Source: AG2 sp036493735 (GTDB taxonomy: Bacteria; Gemmatimonadota; Gemmatimonadetes; Gemmatimonadales; Gemmatimonadaceae). From it: DNA of 64,000 nt. Within the stretch, counting starts at the first letter, position 1. Every line of letters begins with the position of its first letter. Both the position numbers and the translations under genes were made by a program. The DNA is taken from NCBI GenBank assembly GCA_036493735.1, contig DASXPH010000069.1, positions 1 through 64,000 on the forward strand, in the 5' to 3' direction. This document shows, in pieces, positions 43,602 to 51,585 of this stretch. The notes below the pieces were generated by a model. That model was not told where the DNA came from. It did no database searches and saw only the letters and a list, made by a program, of their open reading frames with translations.

Positions 43602-44507
43602 ATGATGCAGTCGGGTCAAGAGCTCCTCGAGGCGAGTATCGTCACGCTGGTGTTCGCACTGGGCCTCCGAACAGAGCCGGTGCCGCGCGGCGATCGGCCT
43701 GGCCGATGGTTGGTGGCGCGGGCACTGTTCGCGCGCGAGGTATTCGTGCCATTGCTCGTGATGAGCGTTTTATCAATGGTCGGCATCGGCCGGCAGGCGA
43801 TTCTCGGCGCGACGCTCCTCGCAATCTCTCCCGGCATTCCTATTGTCTTGCAGCGAGAGATGCGCCACCGCCGAAACACCGCGCTCGTCTTTCGAACGAC
43901 GGCCCTGGGCGTGCTGCTCTCGATCGTGAGTGTGCCGTTCTGGTTGGCAGTCGTCAGCCGATTCTTCGTGGAGAATGCGTCGCTCATGCCGCTCGCGGTC
44001 GGCCGCCTCGTCGTCCTCCTCTTTCTCCTACCATTCAGCGCTGGCATCGCGATGCGACGTCTTGCCCCTCGCGCGATGTGGCAGGTCAGCGGCCCCATCA
44101 TGCTCGTCTCCAATCTCCTGCTGCTCATCGCCTCGATAGTTTTGTTCGGGGACGTCGCGGCCGCGGTGACGAGACTGGGGGCGCGCTACACCACGGCGAT
44201 CGTCGGCGTCACCGCATTCGCGCTGCTCGTCGGCGACGTGGCGGCCGGCTCGCGAGCGCCGGACCGTCGCACGGCGTCGCTGCTCTGCGCCGCCCGACAT
44301 CCTGGGCTGGCATTGCTCGTGGCGCAGAGCAATTTTGGCGGCGACCTCGTTCTGCCCGCGACGATGGTCAGCGTCGTCGTTGGAATGCTGCTGACGACTC
44401 CATTCGCCGTCTGGCGCTCGCGCCGATTGGTCGAGGACGTTCCCACGCGCCTGGAACTGACGCCGTCGGCCGACCCAGTGGTGCTCTCCCCGCCGGCTGG
44501 TCGTTAG
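43602..44507 (+). CDS. BASS-type transporter, copy 2
   Basis: 301 residues, eight to nine membrane segments. Landmarks match copy 1 at 28874: LLAISPGIPIVLQREMRHRR in the first half and LLCAARHPGLALLVAQSNFG in the second. Shine-Dalgarno AGGTGGAG. Likely co-transcribed with the kinase before it. Its stop codon overlaps by 4 bp the stop of the convergent kinase gene, inside a copy of the CGTTAGGC word. Substrate unknown. Confidence 0.7.
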   Translation: MMQSGQELLEASIVTLVFALGLRTEPVPRGDRPGRWLVARALFAREVFVPLLVMSVLSMVGIGRQAILGATLLAISPGIPIVLQREMRHRRNTALVFRTTALGVLLSIVSVPFWLAVVSRFFVENASLMPLAVGRLVVLLFLLPFSAGIAMRRLAPRAMWQVSGPIMLVSNLLLLIASIVLFGDVAAAVTRLGARYTTAIVGVTAFALLVGDVAAGSRAPDRRTASLLCAARHPGLALLVAQSNFGGDLVLPATMVSVVVGMLLTTPFAVWRSRRLVEDVPTRLELTPSADPVVLSPPAGR

Positions 44508-47218
44508 GCAGACGCGGAGTGCCGGGCGGAGTGCGGCGCTAGAGCCGCGTCGAAGACTCGCCGCGAGTCATCGTCATGCGCGGGCCGTACGACCGGCAAG
44601 CTCACGCGGAACAGCGCGCCCCCGGCCGGATCGTTCTCCGCCCGGACGCGTCCCTTGTGTCGCTCGAGGATGGATCGCACGATGACGAGTCCCATGCCGA
44701 GCCCTTGTGCTTTCGTGGAGAAGAATGGATCGAAGATGCGCTGCTGAAGCTCTGGCGAAATTCCGGGACCCGTGTCGCGAACGAGGACCTCGGCGAGCTC
44801 ACCCGACGTTCTCGTCGAGATCGTGACGACCTTCGCGCCGGCCGAAGTCGAGGCGGCATCGAGGCCATTGAGCGCCAGGTTGATGACGACCTGCTGAAGT
44901 TGAACCGGGTCGCCTCGCACCGGCAACGACCCGCGATGCAACACCAGGTCGAGGTGTGTCTGTCGAAGACCGGCGTCGCGTTGCAGCAGCGTGCCCGCAT
45001 GGCTGCAGACCTCGTTGAGATCGACCACGTCCATCGTTGGCTCGCTTTTCCTCAAGAGGAGCCGAATGTGATCGATGACGTTCGCCGCGCGACTCGTGTC
45101 GGCGACGATCGCGCGGAAGATTTCCTGTGCTTCATCGAGATCACGCGGCGATCGCGTCACGAGCATGGTGCCAGCTTCGGCGTTGGCACGGATCGCCATC
45201 AGCGGTTGCCGAAGCTCGTGCGATACCGCCGCCGCGAGCTCACCGACGGTTGCGACACGTCCCATGTGCGCGAGCTCGCGCCGTGATTCCTCCTCCTTCA
45301 GTTCGGCCAGCCGCTGTTCGGTAATATCGATGTGCGTCAGGATGGCGCCGCCGAGCCCCCGGTCGAGCCAGTCTACACGTAATTCGTACCATCGGGCCCT
45401 TGGCGAAGGATCGTGGTACTCGTAGCGAAAGGTGAGCGTGCGGCCGTCGAGCACGGCTTCGATGCCGAGGCGAATCTCCCCCGCGTCGCGCACGCCGCGA
45501 TCTTCGGCCCGTCGACATTCCTCGAGATAGTTCTCGCCGACGAAGCCGACGCGCTCGGCCGGAATGCGGCCCACGTCGGCTACATGGCGCCACGCTTCGT
45601 TGACGCGAATGATGGTACCACGATGATCGAGGATGGCGATCTGCGCCGAGATGGAAGCAAGCACCGCGCGATTGAGCTCCTCGCCCTGACGGATCGATCG
45701 CGCGGCACGGGCGCGAGCGAGCGAGTTGGCGAGGAGCTCGGCACAAGCCTCGACCCGGACGAGTAGGCGCTCCGACCACGGCTGCCTGACGACATCGTGA
45801 TACAGCTCGAGCCGACCGAGGGGTGCCTCGTCGGCGAAGAGAGGGATCTCGAGTTTCGTATCGCTCGCAAGGGGTGACGACCAACCGTCGGTCACGCTGG
45901 GAGGCCCACCCGGCGGCCGCGCGCTCCAGACGATCCGCGTCGTGGGATGACCGGATGCGTCCGCGTACTGGACGAGTACGACACGACTGGCGCCGGCGTA
46001 GCGGCCGACCCGTCCCAGCGCTTCCTCGAGGGCGCCGGAAACCTCCTCGGGAGCGTGATGCAGCACCCCAGCGGCCAGTCCACCAACGGCTTCTTCGTAC
46101 GCCAACTGCTCCTGGACCGCCGACTGGGCACGTATGCGTCGGTTTCGCTCGACCAACAGTAGCGAGATGAGCATCGTCTGGGCGAGGATGATTCCCAATG
46201 CAACGAGGATCGGATTACGGTGTCGCTCCCATGCGGACGCGTCACGAAAGAGGATCTCCACGCCCGACGGCACACGCGCCTGCGACAGCCGCCATCGGGT
46301 GAGCTGGCGCTGATCCACCGCCAGGATTCCTCGGCCGATCTCCGGACGGGGGAGCGGCTCGCCCGGAGCACGGTGAATCGTGCGCATAACGAGCGTGGCC
46401 GTACGCGCCCCCTCCTCGCTGAATTGGAGGAGTGCGCCACCGACGATGCCTTGCCCGAACCAGCTGCCGATCGTGCCGTAGACGGGAGCCGCAGACTCCG
46501 CGCTCATTCGAGCAATGACCTCGCCGGGTACGATGTAACGGCCCCGGATATCGCGTCGATAGAACGTCAGCAGGACGATCGTCTGGGGGGGAAGCCGATG
46601 CAGGTACTCGACGAGCCCCTCGTAAGGCAGATCGGGCGCGAGCTGGACATCCAGCGAGCCACGGCGCGGCGCGATCTCCGAGATCGCCTGCTCACGGATG
46701 ATGGAATCGGTGTGCGCGGCGCCGCTCACGATCACAACGCGCTTGGCGTCCGGCTGGAGCCGGCGCGCCAGCTCGAACGTTCCGCCGAAGGCCAGCTTCG
46801 TTAGGCGCCCGGTGACGTACGGCGGAAGCGTGGCGATATCCGGCGGTGGCTCGATGGCCAACGTGAAGACGACAGGCACGTCTCCGAACAGCGGGCGCAG
46901 CTGACTCATTACGAACTCGAGCGCCGGCGATCCCTCGGCGACAATGACATTCAGCTTGAGATCCTGATACTTGTATGCGAAGTATTCGGCGAGATGCTGC
47001 CACCGATGTCGCACCGGCAACCGATCTGGATCCAGGAACTCGTGGTAGTACTCGACGGGCTCGTTCGACTGGACGTTGACGGTGTAGCGAAACTGCTGCG
47101 CGAAGCTCGACATGCCCGGGGCGTCGGGCGTGTGGCTGTAGACGACGAGAATGCGCGTGACCGGCCCCGGCTGTCGAGCCGCGGCGATCCCAACCGCCAG
47201 GAGCAGCGCGGCGATCAT
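44504..47218 (-). CDS. Sensor histidine kinase with periplasmic substrate-binding-protein-like domain and PAS
   Basis: 904 residues from the ATG at 47218, which overlaps the upstream regulator stop as ATGA. N-terminal membrane helix (MIAALLLAVGIAAA), then an ABC-type substrate-binding-like sensor (ILVVYSHTPDAPGMSSFAQQ; NVIVAEGSPALEFV; VFTLAIEPPPDIATLPPYVT), a second helix (ILVALGIILAQTMLISLLLV), a GAF-like region and a PAS domain (ISAQIAILDHRGTIIRVNEA). The kinase part has AAAVSHELRQPLMAIRANAE, INLALNGLDAAS, DTGPGISPEL and GLGMGLVIV. The sensor probably detects a small ligand directly. Confidence 0.9.
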   Translation of the reverse strand: MIAALLLAVGIAAARQPGPVTRILVVYSHTPDAPGMSSFAQQFRYTVNVQSNEPVEYYHEFLDPDRLPVRHRWQHLAEYFAYKYQDLKLNVIVAEGSPALEFVMSQLRPLFGDVPVVFTLAIEPPPDIATLPPYVTGRLTKLAFGGTFELARRLQPDAKRVVIVSGAAHTDSIIREQAISEIAPRRGSLDVQLAPDLPYEGLVEYLHRLPPQTIVLLTFYRRDIRGRYIVPGEVIARMSAESAAPVYGTIGSWFGQGIVGGALLQFSEEGARTATLVMRTIHRAPGEPLPRPEIGRGILAVDQRQLTRWRLSQARVPSGVEILFRDASAWERHRNPILVALGIILAQTMLISLLLVERNRRIRAQSAVQEQLAYEEAVGGLAAGVLHHAPEEVSGALEEALGRVGRYAGASRVVLVQYADASGHPTTRIVWSARPPGGPPSVTDGWSSPLASDTKLEIPLFADEAPLGRLELYHDVVRQPWSERLLVRVEACAELLANSLARARAARSIRQGEELNRAVLASISAQIAILDHRGTIIRVNEAWRHVADVGRIPAERVGFVGENYLEECRRAEDRGVRDAGEIRLGIEAVLDGRTLTFRYEYHDPSPRARWYELRVDWLDRGLGGAILTHIDITEQRLAELKEEESRRELAHMGRVATVGELAAAVSHELRQPLMAIRANAEAGTMLVTRSPRDLDEAQEIFRAIVADTSRAANVIDHIRLLLRKSEPTMDVVDLNEVCSHAGTLLQRDAGLRQTHLDLVLHRGSLPVRGDPVQLQQVVINLALNGLDAASTSAGAKVVTISTRTSGELAEVLVRDTGPGISPELQQRIFDPFFSTKAQGLGMGLVIVRSILERHKGRVRAENDPAGGALFRVSLPVVRPAHDDDSRRVFDAALAPHSARHSASA

Positions 47219-47640
47219 CGCACCGATTGCTCCGATCGCGTCCAGGTAAGATGCGGAAGCACCAACGCGAGCAACGCGTCCGCGTAGAAGGGCTTCCGCA
47301 GGTAGCCGCACGACCCCGAGTGGAATGCGAGTTGAGTCGATGCTATATCGTCGTGCGCCGTCATGAAGATCACTGGAAGCCGGTCACCGCGCGCGGCGAT
47401 GTGGTCGCACAACTCGAAGCCGCTCAGGCCACCGAGCTGGACGTCCAGCACCAGACAGCATGGTTGAGATTCAGCTTCGCGGCCGAGATAGTCTTCGGCG
47501 GACGCGAATGTCCGCACGCGAATGCCGCGTGCCCGGACGATTCGGGCGAGTGAATGGCGCACCGACTCGTCGTCGTCGATGATCGCTATCCATTCGTCGT
47601 CGGCGCTCTCTGGGCTCGAGCCGGTGAGATGGTGATGCAC
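47215..47640 (-). CDS. Response regulator of the adjacent kinase
   Basis: 141 residues from the GTG at 47640 (CGAGGTCGC Shine-Dalgarno), just a receiver: WIAIIDDDESVRHSLARIVR, phospho-Asp in CLVLDVQLGGLSGF, Thr in IFMTAHDD, Lys in GYLRKPFYADA. It has no DNA-binding domain, so it may act by protein contact or phosphotransfer. Its stop overlaps the kinase start (ATGA). An ATG/GTG further upstream would add a poorly conserved leader and is not favoured. Confidence 0.85.
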   Translation of the reverse strand: MHHHLTGSSPESADDEWIAIIDDDESVRHSLARIVRARGIRVRTFASAEDYLGREAESQPCCLVLDVQLGGLSGFELCDHIAARGDRLPVIFMTAHDDIASTQLAFHSGSCGYLRKPFYADALLALVLPHLTWTRSEQSVR

Positions 47641-47706
47641 GCGCGACCTCGTGGCAGGCACGGCGGGAGTGATGACAACATATGACCCGCGCGTCCAGGC
47701 CGCTCG

Positions 47707-47723
47707 TTGGACCAAGGACCAAT
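47707..47723 (-). promoter_or_regulatory. Double TTGGTCC site upstream of the regulator-kinase operon
   Basis: On the minus strand, ATTGGTCCTTGGTCCAA: two overlapping copies, 67 bp before the GTG at 47640. The clearest site in the window. Confidence 0.6.
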
Positions 47724-47831
47724 ACGGCGCCGCGACCGCGGACGCACCCGCCCCGCGACGGAATTGTGAGAATCCGCTCACGAGGGGCGGCGATTCCACA
47801 GTCGGATCCGCCGCGCAAATTTGTGATTTCG

Positions 47832-47844
47832 AAAGTCCAATAGG
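47832..47844 (+). promoter_or_regulatory. TTGG-CCAA-type site upstream of the octad gene
   Basis: AAAGTCCAATAGG on the plus strand, 113 bp before the ATG at 47957. Confidence 0.4.
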
Positions 47845-47956
47845 CCGATCCGGATGACTCTCCTAGCTTGGCACGTTCTCGCCTTGCGCGGCTCGCGGCG
47901 GAGTAGCCGGCAGCAGCGCCCCGCACCGTGCCACCGCAGTCACCGAGGAGGAACCG

Positions 47957-49150
47957 ATGGTGCCGCAGCCGGAAATGGAGTTACCATCCCCCATTGAAGT
48001 CTTCCGTGAAGCTGGCCATCCCCACGAAAGGCGGCGACGTCGCGGATCGTCGCACCATCGAAATGCGGCCGAGGAGCGGCTGCGAGAGCTCGGTGATCGG
48101 GTGAAGGAGGCCGTGGTCCGGCAACGTGTCGTCGAGAGCGTGGGCGAGCGGCTCGACACGGCGGTGCGTGATCGCGTTCGGGATGTGCTCCACACGCGCT
48201 TCGGGCGCGAGCTCCGCAACGCGCTCCGGGACGTCGCGATGGCGAAGGCGGATCCGGGACATGTGAGCGATCTGTTGAGCGACAAGCTCAGTGACGTCAT
48301 CGAAGATCGCGTGCTCGACGCACTACACGAGCAGCTGGGCGGTGCGTTGCGTGAACGCGCATCGGACGCCATTCGGTCGGCGATCTCTGAAAGCGCGCTC
48401 ACTGGACAGATCACCGGTGACGCCGCTGACGAGATCGTGGACGCCTTCGATGTGCGGCTCGAAGATATCGTTCGCGAGCGATTGCGGGACGGTCTGCGCG
48501 GCGTGACGCGCGAGCGGATGCGCGAAGTCGCGCGCGAGCGCGTCGCCGACGCGGTGCGACAGGCGGTGGATGCGCGCACCGAAGCCGCGACTGAGGTCGA
48601 ACACCTCGTGGCGCCGATCGCCGAGCGGATCGAGACCGCCGTGTTCGAGCGCGTGAGCGAAGCGCTTCGCGAACGCTTTCGCAACATCCTGGCGACTACG
48701 ATAGAGAACATCAGCGGCGATCGCCTTCGCGACGCGCTGCGCTCGACGATTCTGCGATCGGCGGTCGATCACCGGGCCAACGGCGCGCACCGTCTGGGGC
48801 GCTTCGAGCAAGAGGAGGGATTCGACGAGCGACTGCGGCGCTTCGTCGGCGATCGTCTCCGGGAACGGGTTACGGATGGATTGCGCGAGCGCATCGAGCT
48901 CGCCTTGCGCGAAGGCGTTGACGAGGTCGTACGCGAACGACTTGCCGGCGCGATCCGTCACGCCCTCAACGAGCAGCGCGGCTATGACGGCTTCGACGAC
49001 ATTCGTCTCGCGGATTCGATTCGATATGAACTTGCCGAGTCCTTACGCGGCCAGCTGACCGAGGCCGTGAAGAATCGAATAGCCGAATCGCTCCGGAACC
49101 GCTTGGCGGACGCGATCGAGGCTGGTATCGCGCAAGCCCAGGCGTCGTAG
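47957..49150 (+). CDS. Helical protein built of 8-residue (octad) repeats
   Basis: 397 residues, no cysteine, no signal peptide. From about residue 45 to the end it is almost wholly made of 8-residue units with hydrophobics at positions 1 and 5 and Arg/Glu/Asp elsewhere, for example LRERVTDG-LRERIELA, VGERLDTA-VRDRVRDV, LADSIRYE-LAESLRGQ. About 30 such units occur in five runs, broken by short loops. A 4-residue hydrophobic period is not a normal heptad coiled coil. GAGGAGG Shine-Dalgarno. I do not recognise the family. The charged amphipathic helices could wrap a membrane or another filament (inference). Confidence 0.85.
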   Translation: MVPQPEMELPSPIEVFREAGHPHERRRRRGSSHHRNAAEERLRELGDRVKEAVVRQRVVESVGERLDTAVRDRVRDVLHTRFGRELRNALRDVAMAKADPGHVSDLLSDKLSDVIEDRVLDALHEQLGGALRERASDAIRSAISESALTGQITGDAADEIVDAFDVRLEDIVRERLRDGLRGVTRERMREVARERVADAVRQAVDARTEAATEVEHLVAPIAERIETAVFERVSEALRERFRNILATTIENISGDRLRDALRSTILRSAVDHRANGAHRLGRFEQEEGFDERLRRFVGDRLRERVTDGLRERIELALREGVDEVVRERLAGAIRHALNEQRGYDGFDDIRLADSIRYELAESLRGQLTEAVKNRIAESLRNRLADAIEAGIAQAQAS

Positions 49151-49184
49151 GACAAGCGACGGGAAGAATCGGTGCACGCCACAA

Positions 49185-49213
49185 GGGCCGACGGCATCGC
49201 CGTCGGCCTCTTT
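49185..49213. terminator. Bidirectional terminator between convergent genes
   Basis: Stem GGCCGACGGC (49186-49195) with GCCGTCGGCC (49199-49208), loop ATC, then CTCTTTC. Same stem core as the hairpins at 5496 and 12556. Confidence 0.8.
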
Positions 49214-49219
49214 CGCCCA

Positions 49220-50269
49220 CTACCTTTTGGCTACCGCCGAGCCTGGAATCGCCGCGTAAGGGTTTCCGCCGAGAGCCGCCGAGATGTCGGCGATCGCCTT
49301 CTGACCCCGCACGCTGTTGCCCGCCTCATCGAGCGGTGGGGAAACGACAGCGATCCCCCACTTGCCCGGGGATACCGCGAGTAGTCCGCCACCGACGCCG
49401 CTCTTCGCCGGCAATCCCGTCGCGTACAACCACTTTCCGGAATCGTCATACAAACCGGCCGTGGCCATGACCGCGAGCACCGCGGGCACATGCTTGGGGT
49501 CGAGCACCTGTTTTCCCGTGATCGGGTTGCGCCCCGCGTTGGCGAGCGTTGCGGCCATCGCCGCCAGGTCCTTCGCATTCACGTTTACTGAACATTGACG
49601 CGTGTACAGGTCGGTTGCCTGCAGCGGATTCGATTTGATGCGCCCGTAGGCGAACATCAACATCGCGATCGCCTGGTTTCGCTGATTCGTCTCCGCCTCG
49701 GACTTGTAGACTTCCTGGTTGACGGTGAGCTGCCGCCCGGCGTAGTCGTCGAGGGTATTGATGATGTTCGACCAGACGGCGTCCGCCGAGCCGCCTTCGA
49801 TCATGCTTGTCGTCGTGATCGCGCCGGGATTCACGAGCGGGTTCTGCTCCTTCCCCTTGTGCTGCTCGATGGCGATGATGGAATTGAATGGCTGCCCGGT
49901 CGCATCGACGCCCGTGGTCTCTTCGATGATCTTCTCGCCCTGCGTCTGAATGACGTGGGCCATCGTGAAGACCTTCGACACCGATTGGATCGAGACTTCG
50001 GAGCCGACATTGCCGGCGGTGTAGACCTTTCCATCCGCCGTTATCAGGGCAATGCCGAACAGATTCGCATCGACCTTTGCGAGCGCGGGGATGTAATCGG
50101 CGTTCTTGCCGTCGTGCAAATCCTTGTATTTCTCGTACGCTGCTTTGACGGCGCGCTCGTAGTCGACGGCATTCTGCGCGACGGCAGGGCGTACGGCGAC
50201 GGTGAGCAGCGTGCCGACGATAGCGAATCGACGGATCGCCTCACTTATCCTGTGCCGTGACTGGCTCAT
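49220..50269 (-). CDS. glsA: Exported glutaminase
   Basis: 349 residues from the ATG at 50269 (GGAGGTGG Shine-Dalgarno). Signal peptide (AIVGTLLTVAVRPAVAQ). Mature part is a serine-dependent beta-lactamase-fold glutaminase: IPALAKVDANLFGIALITAD, VSIQSVSKVFTMAHVIQ with catalytic SxxK, NPLVNPGAITTTSMI, and KSGVGGGLLAVSPGKWGI. Catalyses glutamine to glutamate plus ammonia. Most family members are cytosolic, so the signal peptide makes this one periplasmic. It overlaps the upstream porin stop by 29 bp, so they form one operon. Confidence 0.93.
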   Translation of the reverse strand: MSQSRHRISEAIRRFAIVGTLLTVAVRPAVAQNAVDYERAVKAAYEKYKDLHDGKNADYIPALAKVDANLFGIALITADGKVYTAGNVGSEVSIQSVSKVFTMAHVIQTQGEKIIEETTGVDATGQPFNSIIAIEQHKGKEQNPLVNPGAITTTSMIEGGSADAVWSNIINTLDDYAGRQLTVNQEVYKSEAETNQRNQAIAMLMFAYGRIKSNPLQATDLYTRQCSVNVNAKDLAAMAATLANAGRNPITGKQVLDPKHVPAVLAVMATAGLYDDSGKWLYATGLPAKSGVGGGLLAVSPGKWGIAVVSPPLDEAGNSVRGQKAIADISAALGGNPYAAIPGSAVAKR

Positions 50270-51554
50270 GAGTACCACCTCCGAATTTTTGTGAGAAGCT
50301 GTATCGCACGGAGAACTGGAGCCGATAATCGTTTGCGTGGAAGTCACCGGCCTTGTTGTCGCGATGGGCGTACTGGAACTCGCCGCCAGCCATCACGTTA
50401 GGCACCGGCGTCCAGAGCAAGTTCACGAGCGCATACTGGCCGCTCTTGAAGGCCTGATCCGTCTGCAAGTCGCTGTTGTCGATGTCGACGCGGGAGTAGC
50501 CGATGGCCGAAGTGAAGTGCTCCGTCCAGCGGTGGTCGAGGAAGCCAACGAACCCAAAGTTGCCGAGCGCCTGGCCCGTGAACGGCGTGCTTCGATTGCC
50601 GGGGTTCGACTTGATTCCAACGTCCACCGGCGCGTCGTTGAAATAGTTTTCAACCCCCGCGCCGAACACCGTCTGGAGTCGAACGACGTCGTTCTTGCCG
50701 GCATTCAAGCCGGTACTGAGCGAGAGTCCCCACCCGGTGACGCCGCCGCTGAGATTGAGGGTATCGTTGGGAGTGAGATCATCCCAGCGTATCCAGCGGA
50801 CGATGCCGCCGATTTTCGCGTACCCCCACTTGCCGGCATAGCGATAGGTCGCGGAGATGTCCGGAGCGGGAAAGCGTGGCGCGATGTTCTGCAGCTCGAT
50901 GCGATCCGCCTCACTACCCAGGTCGCCGCTCGCGCCCGGGCGCTCGAGGGCGATGGTGGCCAACGTCCCGTTCCCGTTGTTGATCGGCTGCCAGAAGAGC
51001 TGGACGTTTCTATAGAAGAGCATCCCGTTCGGGCCCCAGTAATCGAGGATGTTCGGGAAGACGTCGAGGTCCATGAACGGGCTCTCGAGCTGCCCGCCCC
51101 CGAACTTGCCCCACTGTCCGTACATGTGCCGCGGACGAATCGTCGTCTGACCGGCATCCACCCCGACGCCGAACAGATCCCAGTCGAAGACGATGTTGAC
51201 GTCGGGACCGGAAGTCGGGATCACCGCCTTCGTCCCGAAGCGCGACTGCCGAGCACTGAACCAGCTATGGCCATTGTGGCCGAACTCGTCCTGGAACGCG
51301 GGCAGCTTCGACGGACGGTTCACGTCGAACCAGTTCGGATCATTGGTCTTGAAGTCGCCGATCGCGTCTCCCTGGGCGAAACCATAGATCTCGAACCGTC
51401 GCCCGGTGTCGGCCGGCGCTTTCGCCGTCCTGTTGGTGCTGTCTCGGCTCGATGTCGCCGACTGCGTTCTGACCGCCTGTGGCGCCGCGCCGGGAATCGC
51501 GATGCTGAGCAACGCGATCGCGCCGACCAGCGCCCATTTCATCACCTTCGACAT
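50241..51554 (-). CDS. DcaP-like outer-membrane porin
   Basis: 437 residues from the ATG at 51554 (GAGGAG Shine-Dalgarno at 8 nt). Signal peptide (AIALLSIAIPGAAPQA). Mature part begins RRFEIYGFAQGDAIGDFKTN and continues with strands of a 16-strand-type barrel (SRFGTKAVIPTSGPDVNIVF; GYARVD-like strands) ending YRLQFSVRYSFSQKF. This is the DcaP/trimeric porin pattern. DcaP porins pass dicarboxylates and small peptides in Acinetobacter; here it could supply glutamine to the coupled glutaminase (inference). Confidence 0.85.
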   Translation of the reverse strand: MSKVMKWALVGAIALLSIAIPGAAPQAVRTQSATSSRDSTNRTAKAPADTGRRFEIYGFAQGDAIGDFKTNDPNWFDVNRPSKLPAFQDEFGHNGHSWFSARQSRFGTKAVIPTSGPDVNIVFDWDLFGVGVDAGQTTIRPRHMYGQWGKFGGGQLESPFMDLDVFPNILDYWGPNGMLFYRNVQLFWQPINNGNGTLATIALERPGASGDLGSEADRIELQNIAPRFPAPDISATYRYAGKWGYAKIGGIVRWIRWDDLTPNDTLNLSGGVTGWGLSLSTGLNAGKNDVVRLQTVFGAGVENYFNDAPVDVGIKSNPGNRSTPFTGQALGNFGFVGFLDHRWTEHFTSAIGYSRVDIDNSDLQTDQAFKSGQYALVNLLWTPVPNVMAGGEFQYAHRDNKAGDFHANDYRLQFSVRYSFSQKFGGGTHEPVTAQDK

Positions 51555-51585
51555 GTGCATCACTCCTCGTTAGGTGCTTGGTGCG

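Larger units (their letters stand above)
47641..47956. other. 316-bp divergent intergenic region with motif pair
   Basis: No gene is seen. Two recurrent motif copies are present: TTGGACCAAGGACCAAT at 47707-47723 (a double site, facing the regulator-kinase operon) and AAAGTCCAATAGG at 47832-47844 (facing the octad-repeat gene). A good place for two divergent promoters. Confidence 0.6.
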
